A DNA stretch of 63,951 nucleotides from RUG14300 sp964561145. GTDB lineage: Bacteria > Bacillota > Clostridia > Christensenellales > CAG-1252. The DNA lies in NCBI GenBank assembly GCA_964561145.1, contig CAZLNZ010000016.1:1-63951 (forward strand), given 5' to 3'. Both the position numbers and the translations under genes were made by a program. Every line of letters begins with the position of its first letter. Positions within the stretch are counted from its first letter, which is position 1. Under the pieces are notes generated by a model. That model was not told the origin of the DNA. It did no database searches and worked only from the letters and a program-made list of their open reading frames with translations. Of the stretch, positions 34,659-42,939 are shown one piece after another.

Positions 34659-34979
34659 TGTATCACCCGGTCAACGTTTTTCCTAATTATAAATCATAGC
34701 AATCTAAAAAGCAACATCAAAAACAAAAGCTTTACGATACTTTAATTAATACACCTTCTATAGATATAGGATTTATTCTATATAACAAAGATAAAATATA
34801 TATACAAGAAAAGCCTTTTACATTCTACATTCAACTAAAATCGATTTTCTTTTACCATGTTTCTTTTGACGTATTAACATTAAACAATAACAAATCCTCT
34901 GAATGTGTGCCGCTATCCGTAATAAATTAAAAAAGATTTGTGAAAAGTTTTATAAAATTAAGTTTTTTTTCAAAAAATA
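34659..34979. other. A/T-rich intergenic region between divergent genes
   Basis: About 320 bp of A/T-rich sequence between the InlB-type gene and the XRE promoter. No gene, repeat copy or clear hairpin was seen apart from the flanking ribosome binding site. Confidence 0.6.
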
Positions 34980-35009
34980 TTGATATTGTGCGTGATTATG
35001 TGCTATAAT
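34980..35009 (+). promoter_or_regulatory. Promoter of the XRE regulator gene
   Basis: TTGATA and TATAAT separated by 18 bp. Transcription would start near 35016 and leave a leader of about 90 nucleotides. Confidence 0.7.
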
Positions 35010-35016
35010 AAGGGCA

Positions 35017-35073
35017 ATCAAGTCAAGCGTGCTTGATAAAATTGAAATCCATAAGGTGACGGCTAACACCCTT
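35017..35073 (+). promoter_or_regulatory. Structured 5' leader of the XRE gene
   Basis: Two potential stem-loops: ATCAAG/CTTGAT (35017-35022, 35032-35037) and AAGGTG/CACCCTT with one bulged base (35053-35058, 35067-35073). No known riboswitch core was recognised. Confidence 0.4.
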
Positions 35074-35105
35074 GGGAAATAAATACAATACATGGAGTAG
35101 GAAAA

Positions 35106-35438
35106 ATGAAATTGAGAATTAAAGAATTTAGAAAAAACTTCTTTCTAACACAACAGCAACTTGCTGAAAAAATCGGAAGTACTCAACGCAACATCAGCAA
35201 CTGGGAAAACTGCATCAATGAGCCCGATCTCGATGCTATAGTAAAGCTTTCTCAAATCTTTGGCGTTACCGTTGACGAATTACTTGGTCTTTCCGCTGAG
35301 GATACAGTTGAACATGCCAACTTCTATCTCAAAGGGAAGGATCGTGCCATTGATAAGGCGTTCTTCAAACTCTCTCAAGAGTTAAGCAGTGAAGAAAAGG
35401 CCGCTCTTATTGAGGCAATCACGGTTCTTAAAAAATAA
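35106..35438 (+). CDS. XRE-family helix-turn-helix regulator
   Basis: A 110-residue DNA-binding protein. Residues 1-60 are a Cro/C1-type HTH: LRIKEFRKNFFLTQQQLAEKI, then STQRNISNWENCINEPDL and LSQIFGVTVDELLGL. The last ~40 residues form a helical tail (YLKGKDRAIDKAFFKLSQEL and onward), probably for dimerisation. It has TGGAGTAGG upstream of the ATG. It stands alone on the plus strand, with a structured leader and an unusual folded stretch after the stop. No toxin, phage or conjugation gene is adjacent, so a role as an antitoxin or phage repressor has no support; its target is unknown. Confidence 0.88.
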   Translation: MKLRIKEFRKNFFLTQQQLAEKIGSTQRNISNWENCINEPDLDAIVKLSQIFGVTVDELLGLSAEDTVEHANFYLKGKDRAIDKAFFKLSQELSSEEKAALIEAITVLKK

Positions 35439-35440
35439 AA

Positions 35441-35514
35441 AACCTGATGTCAAGCGATGTTGCATTGAACGTTAGATGGATTGTCCAACGCTGAATGCAT
35501 TGAATAACTAGGTT
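35441..35514 (+). ncRNA. Candidate structured RNA downstream of the XRE gene
   Basis: Three nested pairings: AACCT/AGGTT (35441-35445, 35510-35514), TGCATT/AATGCA (35461-35466, 35494-35499) and CGTT/AACG (35470-35473, 35487-35490). Together they form an elongated stem between the stop codon and the terminator at 35573. It could be a 3'UTR-derived small RNA or a chance fold; no known family was recognised. Confidence 0.35.
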
Positions 35515-35572
35515 CAGCACTCATTTATCCATCAAATGAGATATTTCGTTGCCGAAATTATTAACGTCTTTT

Positions 35573-35609
35573 TGCAGGATTGAAGTTTATTTTCCATCCT
35601 GCATTTTTT
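35573..35609 (+). terminator. Terminator of the XRE transcript
   Basis: TGCAGGAT/ATCCTGCA perfect 8-bp stem followed by six T residues, about 135 bp after the stop codon. Confidence 0.85.
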
Positions 35610-35682
35610 ATTACAGAAAAACACAATACAGCGATGAGTCCATATGGAAAATTAGGAGACAACTATTAATCGGAGATTTTTT

Positions 35683-36399
35683 ATGACACTATTTGATTTA
35701 CATTGCCATTCATCGGGAATCAGTCTATGTAGCCGTATTCCTTACGACAAAGTAGTCGATTCCGCGAAGGAAGCCGGCTTTAAAGGTATTGTTTTAACTA
35801 ACCACTATTGCGAAGAATACTTGAACACAATCTCATTCGATGAGTGGATTGAAAAGTATATAACAGAGTATGAACTCGCAAAACACTATGGTGACAGTGT
35901 CGATATGAAAGTTTTATTTGCAGTCGAAGTCACAATGAACTTTGACAAACGTGTTCATATGTTAATCTACGGAATAACGCCCAATCTACTTAGAACACAT
36001 AAACTGCTTTATACTAAATCACTAGAGGAGCTTTATGCGTTTTGTGTAGAATTCAATCTGACACTCATCCAAGCTCACCCGTACAGGTACGGCTCGACCG
36101 TTCTCGATACACACTATCTAGACGGAATCGAAATAAACTGTCACCCAAAGTATGGCAATGCTTATTCTGCCGATATCATAGATATCGCAACGAAAAAAGG
36201 ACTTACGGTTACCTGCGGCTGTGACTTTCACGGCGATGTCGACTATCGTCCAAGAGGCGGGATGTTTATTCCGGATCATATTAATGACGGCATAGCTCTA
36301 GCAAAATACCTAAAGGAATCGAACGAATTCACCCTTCAAATTCATGAAATAGGAGAAAAACTTCCCGTAATAAAAAAAGTTACAATCAATAGAAAATAG
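35683..36399 (+). CDS. PHP-domain metal-dependent hydrolase
   Basis: A 238-residue PHP (polymerase and histidinol phosphatase) fold protein. Metal-binding motifs are visible: LFDLHCHSSG (residues 3-12, HxH), the NHYCEEY loop near 40, EVTMNF near 86, AHPYRYGS near 129 and the C-terminal DFHGD. Such proteins act as phosphoesterases on nucleotides, histidinol phosphate or unknown substrates; the substrate cannot be told here. A CGGAG lies upstream of the ATG and a strong terminator follows, so the gene is monocistronic. The preceding 80 bp show nothing beyond the XRE terminator. Confidence 0.85.
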   Translation: MTLFDLHCHSSGISLCSRIPYDKVVDSAKEAGFKGIVLTNHYCEEYLNTISFDEWIEKYITEYELAKHYGDSVDMKVLFAVEVTMNFDKRVHMLIYGITPNLLRTHKLLYTKSLEELYAFCVEFNLTLIQAHPYRYGSTVLDTHYLDGIEINCHPKYGNAYSADIIDIATKKGLTVTCGCDFHGDVDYRPRGGMFIPDHINDGIALAKYLKESNEFTLQIHEIGEKLPVIKKVTINRK

Positions 36400-36421
36400 C
36401 ACGATTCCAAATTATTTCACG

Positions 36422-36454
36422 CTTCTCGGCATACTTATTTGCCGAGAAGTTTTT
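36422..36454 (+). terminator. Terminator of the PHP gene
   Basis: CTTCTCGGCA/TGCCGAGAAG perfect 10-bp stem, eight-base loop, then TTTTT. Confidence 0.9.
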
Positions 36455-36578
36455 CATAATCAACAATTCGTCGGTAAATGAAAACAAGCAGACGCCCTTA
36501 GGTTAATATAATAATTCAAATTAAACAAAAGAGTAAAAGTATCAATGTAAACAGCATGGAGGTTATCTTCAAGTCGAA

Positions 36579-36616
36579 AAAGGTCGGTCAAGAATCTTTG
36601 TTCTAAACCGACCTTT
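36579..36616 (-). terminator. Terminator of mscL
   Basis: AAAGGTCGGT/ACCGACCTTT perfect 10-bp stem just after the mscL stop; T-rich on the minus strand. Confidence 0.8.
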
Positions 36617-36639
36617 GATAGTATATGGATTATTAGTTA

Positions 36640-37239
36640 TTACTCTTTCTCAATTGAATTCTTTTGCAAAAGCTCCTTGATTTCCTTCAAAAGTTCCACA
36701 ACCTCATTTGAAACAACAGGGTTTTCCTCCTTTACTTCCTCAACAGCGGCAACTTCCTCTTTAACCTCTTCTTGAGCGTCTTCCTTCTTGGTCTCTTCCT
36801 CATGTTGATGCTCCAAATGCTCCATCAAAGCTTCCTTCGCTTGCTCGCCCTTCTTTATGGCAAAATTTATAGCCTTGATCAAACAGAATACTACGAGTGC
36901 AATGAGAATAAAATCGATTATTGATTGAATAAAGGTTCCGTAATTCCACAAAACCGCTTCAGGATTAAGACTCTCAACGCCATCCACGCTTACATACTTA
37001 GGAACACCGTTAAGCACAACACTCATTCCGGCTAAACCACCCTTAACACCGCATAAAGCAAATATTGCGGTAATTAACGGCATAATAATATCATTTGTCA
37101 AGCTAGTAACAATTGCGGTAAACGCACCGCCAATAATTACTGCTACAGCCAAATCCATAACGTTGCCTTTGTTGATGAATGCACCGAATTCTTTAAAAAA
37201 CTTTTTTATCCCCTTGATAGGCTTGTTTTCTTTACTCAT
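36640..37239 (-). CDS. mscL: Large-conductance mechanosensitive channel with acidic C-terminal extension
   Basis: MscL, the homopentameric membrane channel that opens under hypo-osmotic shock. The family N-terminus is intact: KKFFKEFGAFINKGNVMDLAVAVIIGGAFTAIVTSL (about residues 11-46 in all), with the first membrane helix, periplasmic loop, and second helix IQSIIDFILIALVVFCLIKAIN (about 103-124). The protein has 199 residues, against about 130-150 usually. The extra length is a Glu/Lys/Val-rich segment (about 145-175) ending in a short amphipathic helix VVELLKEIKELLQK, which replaces the simple C-terminal bundle. GAGGTG precedes the ATG. It is monocistronic with its own terminator. Confidence 0.94.
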   Translation of the reverse strand: MSKENKPIKGIKKFFKEFGAFINKGNVMDLAVAVIIGGAFTAIVTSLTNDIIMPLITAIFALCGVKGGLAGMSVVLNGVPKYVSVDGVESLNPEAVLWNYGTFIQSIIDFILIALVVFCLIKAINFAIKKGEQAKEALMEHLEHQHEEETKKEDAQEEVKEEVAAVEEVKEENPVVSNEVVELLKEIKELLQKNSIEKE

Positions 37240-37314
37240 TTTCTTTCACCTCTGCTTATTTTTTATCATTTTATCACCATAGTTTATAGTTGTCAATCAT
37301 CCTTTCTCAAAAGG

Positions 37315-38004
37315 TTAAGGAATGTCCACTGTCAAACCCGATGTAGCAACCAGAATTCCTGAATCGGCTAGATCGCTTAGCGGATTATACTCCGGCAATA
37401 GATGGGTTACAATTATTTTTGTGTTATACAATCTCTTTATCTTTTTCGCCTCCTCTATGGTCATATGAGGTCCTCTAAATCCTACAGGACGACTAGCATC
37501 CAATAAAAGAAGATCGGCATTTTTACACCTTTCCAACAGAGCATCATTTAGTTTAGTGTCTCCACTGTACACTATAACTGCAGTACCGTCTGATATTCTG
37601 ACACCATAGCTAGTCACCGTATGCTCTACCTTAAAGAATGTTAGCTTAATATCTCCCAATTGAAGCTCCATTCCGTCATCAATAAAGTTTGGGGTAAAAC
37701 ACCTGCATTTTAATAAGGTCTCTGCGTAAGCGGTTTCGGGAGCAGGGCAAAGAATATTGTAGCGATTTCCATGAGACTCGGCATAGTATTGCAACGGCAA
37801 CATATCGGAAGTATGATCGTAGTGAAAGTGTGATAAAAAGATATTGTCAATCTTATCAAAGTTCTCGTATTGTAACGCCTTTGATAAACCGCCGCTACCC
37901 ATATCTAATAAAATCCTAGTATCGCCTGCTTCGACCAGATAACAGCTACAAGCTCCTCCGGCTGACGGATAGGGTCCGTACACACCCAACAAAGTTATTC
38001 TCAT
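37315..38004 (-). CDS. Metallo-beta-lactamase fold hydrolase
   Basis: A 229-residue MBL-fold enzyme of the RNase Z/phosphodiesterase-like group. The binuclear metal site is HFHYDH (H59, H61, D63, H64). H133 follows in VEHTVTSYG, the bridging Asp in VYSGDTKLND, and a final His in VTHLLPEY. Likely substrates are phosphodiesters (tRNA ends, cyclic nucleotides or similar), but the long RNase Z arm is lacking, so tRNA maturation is less likely. Its start overlaps the stop of the glucosidase gene by 4 bp, so the two proteins are translated together. Confidence 0.85.
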   Translation of the reverse strand: MRITLLGVYGPYPSAGGACSCYLVEAGDTRILLDMGSGGLSKALQYENFDKIDNIFLSHFHYDHTSDMLPLQYYAESHGNRYNILCPAPETAYAETLLKCRCFTPNFIDDGMELQLGDIKLTFFKVEHTVTSYGVRISDGTAVIVYSGDTKLNDALLERCKNADLLLLDASRPVGFRGPHMTIEEAKKIKRLYNTKIIVTHLLPEYNPLSDLADSGILVATSGLTVDIP

Positions 38005-39659
38005 TTTATATACACCCTTGCCTCATATGGCTTCAACAGATCACAATGTTCTGTGTAATTTGACAATACAAGCTCCGCATTTTCGATATCCCAAGACTTT
38101 GGCAAACGAAGCTTCACCGCATTTTCACTAACGTTAAGCACAATCATAGCCTTTTTGCCCTTGTAATTCCTTTCGTAAATAAACAAAGTTTTACTATTCT
38201 TAAAATAGAGCTTAAAATCTCCGTAAATTAAAACATTATGTTCGGCTCTCAACTCTATTAGCCTCTTGTAGTAGTACCAAAGACTATTTTCATCTTTTAA
38301 AGCACTTTCAACATTGATCTCCTTGTAATTGGGATTAACGCCAAACCAAGGAGATGCAGCGGTAGTAAAGCCGGCATTCGATTCCCCCGACCATTGAACG
38401 GGCGTACGCGCATTATCTCTTGCGGCATAACGGCAAATATCCATAAGTTTCTTGTCCGAAACTCCGAGTTTTTTGAATAGTTTGTAATTTGAATGAGTGC
38501 TGACATCGGGATAGTCTTCAAGCCTTTCGAGAGGACAATTCAGCATTCCTATTTCCTGCCCTTGATATATGAACGGAGTGCCGCCTTGGCACATATACAT
38601 CGTCGCAAGACATTTACCGCTCTCAACCCTATATTTTTCACTACCGTATCTAGAGATTACTCTCGGCTGATCATGATTCTCTATGTAAAGAGAGTTCCAA
38701 GCCTTTCCGTACAGCTTAGTTTGCCAATTGTTGTAAACCCTTTTTAGCTTTCTCAAGTTAAACCCGGTTCTCACCCAGCTATATACAAAACAATCACACT
38801 CCATGTGCTGGAAATGAAACATCATATTTAGTTCTTGTTTGTCATAAGAAACGTATTTCAATGCAGTTTTAGGTTTCATCATCGGTGCTTCACCGACAGT
38901 CATTGCGTCATAGTTTCCCCAAACACTTTTGAACTCTTGTAAATATTCGTGAATGTGAGGGCCGTTCAAATAATGTTCCATTCCTCGTGCAGCAGGCATT
39001 AGGAAAAAACCATTGGGCAAGCCCTCCTTTTTGCTTATCAGAGTAATAACGTCTTCCCTAAAACCATCAACCCCGAAATCAAGCCAGAACTTAATAATAC
39101 CCTTAACTTCTTCACGAACTTTAGGATTATCCATATTTAAATCAGGTTGTTCGACTGCAAAAAGATGGAGATAATATTCTCCCCTTTTCTCATCATACTT
39201 CCAACCAGGTCCGGGGAACATTCCTGTCCAGTTGTTCGGTGGTTTTTTACCGTTTTTGCCTTTTCCTTTTCTCCAAATGTAATAATCCTTATACGGATTA
39301 TCCTCTCCGCCTTTTCTACTTTCAATAAACCATTTGTGTTTATCGCTAGTATGATTGATCACTAAGTCCATTATTACCTTGATACCAAGAGAGTGAGCCT
39401 TATCGAGAACTAACCTAAAATCCTCTAACGTGCCATATTCGGGAGCAATGGCTTTGTAATCCTGTATATCATATCCATAATCCTTTTGAGGAGAAAGATA
39501 GAGCGGAGAAAACCATATTGCATTTGCCCCTAACGAACGTATATACTCCAATTTACCGAGGATACCCTTAAGATCGCCTATGCCGTCACCATTTCCGTCA
39601 CAAAAGCTTCGAGGCCAAATTTGATAAACGACCATTTCTTGCCACCATTTTCCTTCCAT
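38001..39659 (-). CDS. GH13 oligo-1,6-glucosidase / alpha-glucosidase
   Basis: A 552-residue cytoplasmic GH13 (subfamily 31-like) glycosidase that releases glucose from small alpha-glucosides such as isomaltose. The (beta/alpha)8 barrel carries the four conserved regions: DLVINHTSD (98-106), GFREDVITL with nucleophile Asp203, VGEAPMM with acid/base Glu257, and ENHDQPR with Asp330. Val204 right after the nucleophile is the residue associated with alpha-1,6 specificity in this subfamily. There is no signal peptide. The C-terminal beta domain ends at LKPYEARVYIK. It overlaps the downstream MBL hydrolase gene by 4 bp; no sugar transporter is adjacent. Confidence 0.93.
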   Translation of the reverse strand: MEGKWWQEMVVYQIWPRSFCDGNGDGIGDLKGILGKLEYIRSLGANAIWFSPLYLSPQKDYGYDIQDYKAIAPEYGTLEDFRLVLDKAHSLGIKVIMDLVINHTSDKHKWFIESRKGGEDNPYKDYYIWRKGKGKNGKKPPNNWTGMFPGPGWKYDEKRGEYYLHLFAVEQPDLNMDNPKVREEVKGIIKFWLDFGVDGFREDVITLISKKEGLPNGFFLMPAARGMEHYLNGPHIHEYLQEFKSVWGNYDAMTVGEAPMMKPKTALKYVSYDKQELNMMFHFQHMECDCFVYSWVRTGFNLRKLKRVYNNWQTKLYGKAWNSLYIENHDQPRVISRYGSEKYRVESGKCLATMYMCQGGTPFIYQGQEIGMLNCPLERLEDYPDVSTHSNYKLFKKLGVSDKKLMDICRYAARDNARTPVQWSGESNAGFTTAASPWFGVNPNYKEINVESALKDENSLWYYYKRLIELRAEHNVLIYGDFKLYFKNSKTLFIYERNYKGKKAMIVLNVSENAVKLRLPKSWDIENAELVLSNYTEHCDLLKPYEARVYIK

Positions 39660-39856
39660 AAAAATCTCCTTTGTGTTTTTTTATTTCAGTACTTAAAATT
39701 ATACCATATAGTTATACCATTTTTCAATATCGAAATATTTTTTTCTCGAACAAAGTCCTATAAATCATGCAACATTAATCCAATAAAATGCTCATTTAGA
39801 CTTTTGTGAATACTTTTTTTAAACCTTGCCCATAATGCTAAAAACAAGGAGGTATT

Positions 39857-40966
39857 ATGAAAAAGTTTTTTATTTGCATTCTTATCGTTACGCTCTCGCT
39901 ATTATGCTTTACAGCTTGCGATAAAAAGAAGGAAGAGGAAGATAAAACCGATTATGAGGTAAAATCCGAAGGTATAGAGGTAACAATTAAAGAAGCAGTG
40001 CTCACTGTAGGTGATATTTTCAATTTAGATTATTCCTTTGTAAACCCTGAGACCACAGATAAAGAGGTTGAGCTTTCCTCTGATAACTCGGAATGTGTAA
40101 CAATTGACGAAAAGGGCAAAGTTACTGCTGTAAAAACAGGAGAATCCATACTTAAGGTAAAAGAAAAAAAGACATCCAACTACGCTGAATGTAAAGTTAT
40201 TGTCGGTGACATCATAGTCAAAGGTCAAGATACAGATATCAAAAACGGAAAAGCACTTGACGACGCTTCCACGGATAAAAAAGAAGACACATCCGCTTAT
40301 ATAGGCGGTGCCAGCGGAGAAACACTCTTCAAAACCATTAAAGAAGGAATTGACAAAAGCAATGATGGTAAGATAATCATAGTCGTGAAAGGGAACTATG
40401 ATGAAGATCTAACCATATCGAAATCCATTACACTTAAGGGAATTAACAACCCTTCGGTAAAATCAATTAAAATAGGCGGTGTAAAAACTGAAATAGATAA
40501 TCTTTTAATCACCGATTCACAATTTCCGCAGGGCGGAAGTGCAAGAATTTTCATAAGCAGCGGAGCAGATGTAAAAATCAACAATTGCATAGTTACAACA
40601 ACCTCCAACGAAGAACCTAGCGGTGGTTATGGAATATATGTTGAAAAGGGATGCAGTGTTGAAATTAAAAAGAATACACTAAGCAATCTACGTTATGGAA
40701 TTTTCGTAAACCCCACCGACAAAGAAGTCAAGATAACAGAGAATACTCTGTCAAATATGGTAACAGGTATAGGAATCGATATCCGCCAAGAGAATGGTGA
40801 ACTTAATTATCCCACCAAAGGAGAAATAACTGAAAACAAATATAATGAAGTAGAAAGCAAAACACAATTTCTGCACTATGGCGAAAAATATGACGGAGAC
40901 TTCGATTTTAAAGACTATGAAACAGAAAAAGAAAGTGAGGGCGGTGGTCAAGGTCTGTTAGACTAA
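39857..40966 (+). CDS. Lipoprotein with Ig-like domain and parallel beta-helix
   Basis: A 369-residue exported lipoprotein. The signal peptide ends in the lipobox FTAC with the lipidated Cys at 21, followed by a charged KKKEEEDK spacer. Residues about 35-120 look like a bacterial Ig-like (Big_2) domain: VTIDEKGKVTAVKTGESILKV is the characteristic closing motif in full. Residues about 145-335 form repeated short beta turns (ITLKGINNPSV, VKINNCIVTTTS, VEIKKNTLSNLRYGI, VKITENTLSNMVTGI), typical of a right-handed parallel beta-helix of the pectate-lyase/NosD type. It could bind or cleave a polysaccharide; no catalytic set is evident. An AAGGAGG lies upstream, and a strong bidirectional terminator follows. 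Confidence 0.85.
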   Translation: MKKFFICILIVTLSLLCFTACDKKKEEEDKTDYEVKSEGIEVTIKEAVLTVGDIFNLDYSFVNPETTDKEVELSSDNSECVTIDEKGKVTAVKTGESILKVKEKKTSNYAECKVIVGDIIVKGQDTDIKNGKALDDASTDKKEDTSAYIGGASGETLFKTIKEGIDKSNDGKIIIVVKGNYDEDLTISKSITLKGINNPSVKSIKIGGVKTEIDNLLITDSQFPQGGSARIFISSGADVKINNCIVTTTSNEEPSGGYGIYVEKGCSVEIKKNTLSNLRYGIFVNPTDKEVKITENTLSNMVTGIGIDIRQENGELNYPTKGEITENKYNEVESKTQFLHYGEKYDGDFDFKDYETEKESEGGGQGLLD

Positions 40967-41044
40967 AAACGATTGACGAACATATAAACTTGTTTAATCG
41001 ATTTTTGTACCCGATTAAAGGCTTGTGACTTCCTTCATTTACAA

Positions 41045-41090
41045 AAAAAGCACACTACTACGCCTCAATACACAAAGTAGTGTGCTTTTT
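41045..41090. terminator. Bidirectional terminator between lipoprotein and phosphoesterase genes
   Basis: AAAAAGCACACTACT (41045-41059) and its exact complement at 41076-41090 form a 15-bp stem with A- and T-runs at the ends, between convergent genes. Confidence 0.92.
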
Positions 41091-41112
41091 AGCCATGTTT
41101 AAACTGTTGGTA

Positions 41113-42357
41113 TTAATCCTTAATTAAATACAAAGGCTTTTGCTCGATAATGAAAGAGCCATCGTTATTAATTGTTATTAGCGTGCCGCCCCTTTGATCA
41201 ATCAACTTATCAATTCCAAAATACGCAAGGTAATCTATACTCATTCCATATGTAAGACGTACCCCCTTGTACTCCAAAGAGAAGAAATTGAGATGGTCGT
41301 GTCCGCAGAATATTCCTTTTGTGTTTCCGAGCTTAAGTATTATTTCAAATAACTCGTCCTCACCGGCTCCGCAACATATCATATCATTGGTTTCTTGTGC
41401 CTCACCATAAATATATTTCACATTTTCGGTATCGATTTTTCCCTCAGAAAATTCTTGCCAAGCGGTTTCATATTCTCTGAGCGGAATGTGAAAATACATT
41501 GTAGAGGTTATCTTGCTACCACCCTTGTTCTCATTATAGTTGTCCAAAGCCGTCACGCTTTTTTCATACCACTCTATTTGATTATCGTGGATATTATCAT
41601 ACTCCCACTTGATGCCGAATACATCATTATCGGTATAAGCGTGGCTATCTAAAATATAAAAAGAATGGGTAATAATGTCAGAGGAACTTTTAACATTAAT
41701 TATTTGATTGGAAAAGCCATCGACACTATCTGCACCGGTTGTGAAAAGGCAATGTGCATATTTATCGCTAGAATAAAGTTCGCTAAGGTCTTCTCTTGTG
41801 TAATAGCTGTAGATTTCGGTATCGTGATTACCATAACATAGCGTCCAATAAACCCCCATCTTTTCCATAAGCTCGGCAACGGCTTGTGAACTTGAATAGT
41901 TATTAACGGTACCGGTAATAGGAACAGGGTAAACCATGTCACCGGTGATAATAACAAGATCCGGCTTAACCTCTTTTACAAGGCTATATACAGCATTCAA
42001 TGCCTTCAGATCCTTTGTATGACTAAATGCACCGCCACCGATATGAACATCGGTAAGCTGTAATACCCTCAATGCCCTATCTGTTTTGAAAGTCCAAAAC
42101 TCATTATAGCCGATACTATTAAAATATTCGTCGTCAATCCTATCAAGATACGGCTCAAGCTCAGAGCCAATCGGTGCAAACTCGTCAATGGCTGCAAAGG
42201 TGTCATTAGTGGTTATTATGTTTGCAGCAACCAACCCGATTGCAAACAGAAAAACAATCGAATAAGCAATAGTAAAACCCAATAAAGTTTTTACACTTCT
42301 CTTTTTTCTACGAATTTTCTTCTCTTCTGCCGTTAATATCGTTTTATTCTTTTTCAT
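41113..42357 (-). CDS. Membrane-anchored metallophosphoesterase
   Basis: A 414-residue calcineurin-like phosphoesterase tethered by one N-terminal membrane helix (about residues 28-50), with the catalytic domain outside the cell. The binuclear metal motifs are all present: LTDVHIGG, ITGDMV, YGNHDTE, a His in MYFHIPL and GHDHLN. Proteins of this architecture hydrolyse phospholipid head groups, nucleotides or wall-related phosphodiesters. A CGGAGGATAT ribosome binding site precedes the ATG. The gene is monocistronic and faces the beta-helix lipoprotein gene across a shared terminator. Confidence 0.88.
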   Translation of the reverse strand: MKKNKTILTAEEKKIRRKKRSVKTLLGFTIAYSIVFLFAIGLVAANIITTNDTFAAIDEFAPIGSELEPYLDRIDDEYFNSIGYNEFWTFKTDRALRVLQLTDVHIGGGAFSHTKDLKALNAVYSLVKEVKPDLVIITGDMVYPVPITGTVNNYSSSQAVAELMEKMGVYWTLCYGNHDTEIYSYYTREDLSELYSSDKYAHCLFTTGADSVDGFSNQIINVKSSSDIITHSFYILDSHAYTDNDVFGIKWEYDNIHDNQIEWYEKSVTALDNYNENKGGSKITSTMYFHIPLREYETAWQEFSEGKIDTENVKYIYGEAQETNDMICCGAGEDELFEIILKLGNTKGIFCGHDHLNFFSLEYKGVRLTYGMSIDYLAYFGIDKLIDQRGGTLITINNDGSFIIEQKPLYLIKD

Positions 42358-42939
42358 ATATCCTCCGGTTATAGATAAAGCTTTTAATTGGATTAATAAA
42401 TCACAGTATTCAAAAAAAGTCTACAACCAATATTGATCAGTAATATGATAGCATTTCCAAGTTTTCATTTCAAGTGTGGTTCAAATTGTTTTCACAAATA
42501 GAAATTATTTTTCTTATACACGTCTATTGTTTCGCAAATAAAGCAAATAATAATGGCAAGCTTTGATGTAATAATAAAAACAAGCAAGAATCATCTCGTT
42601 TTAATATATGCGAAAAATACAGGTATCACTCGCATTTATCAATGCTATCAACATAAGAATTAAGCAACTTATCGCACCATAACGGTTAGACTTTCGCATT
42701 ACATTTTAACAAGAATGATGTTCCGATGTTTCACATCTCCCCAGAGGAGTCGACTCCGACCTTTCGCACTTCGCACAGTACGACATTTTATACATATCCT
42801 TTACAATTCTTATCAGATTTCTAGTAGAGATTTACAATCTTTCGCATTACATTTTGTCATTTGGAAGATTTATTAATACTCAGTACCACATCGCTTTCGC
42901 CCAATATAGCATTTATATAGCATTTGTGAAATAATAATA
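42358..42939. other. Intergenic region with a degenerate repeat copy
   Basis: About 580 bp without a gene. The first 350 bp are A/T-rich with no structure seen. The distal part holds a decayed copy of the hairpin repeat (42717-42788) and short CTTTCGC-type fragments. Confidence 0.7.
42717..42788 (+). repeat. Degenerate hairpin repeat copy
   Basis: Matches the 1-2.5 kb family in order and spacing: CCGATGT/ACATC, CTCC/GGAG, TCGACT, then a CGCACAGTACGACATT end (CGCTCAGTATGACATT in good copies). The third hairpin is lost. Confidence 0.7.

Noticed and set aside
35017..35073. Known riboswitch upstream of the XRE gene
   Set aside because: Pairings are short and no recognised aptamer core was found.
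35106..35438. Toxin-antitoxin or phage-repressor role for the XRE protein
   Set aside because: No partner toxin, integrase or phage gene is adjacent.
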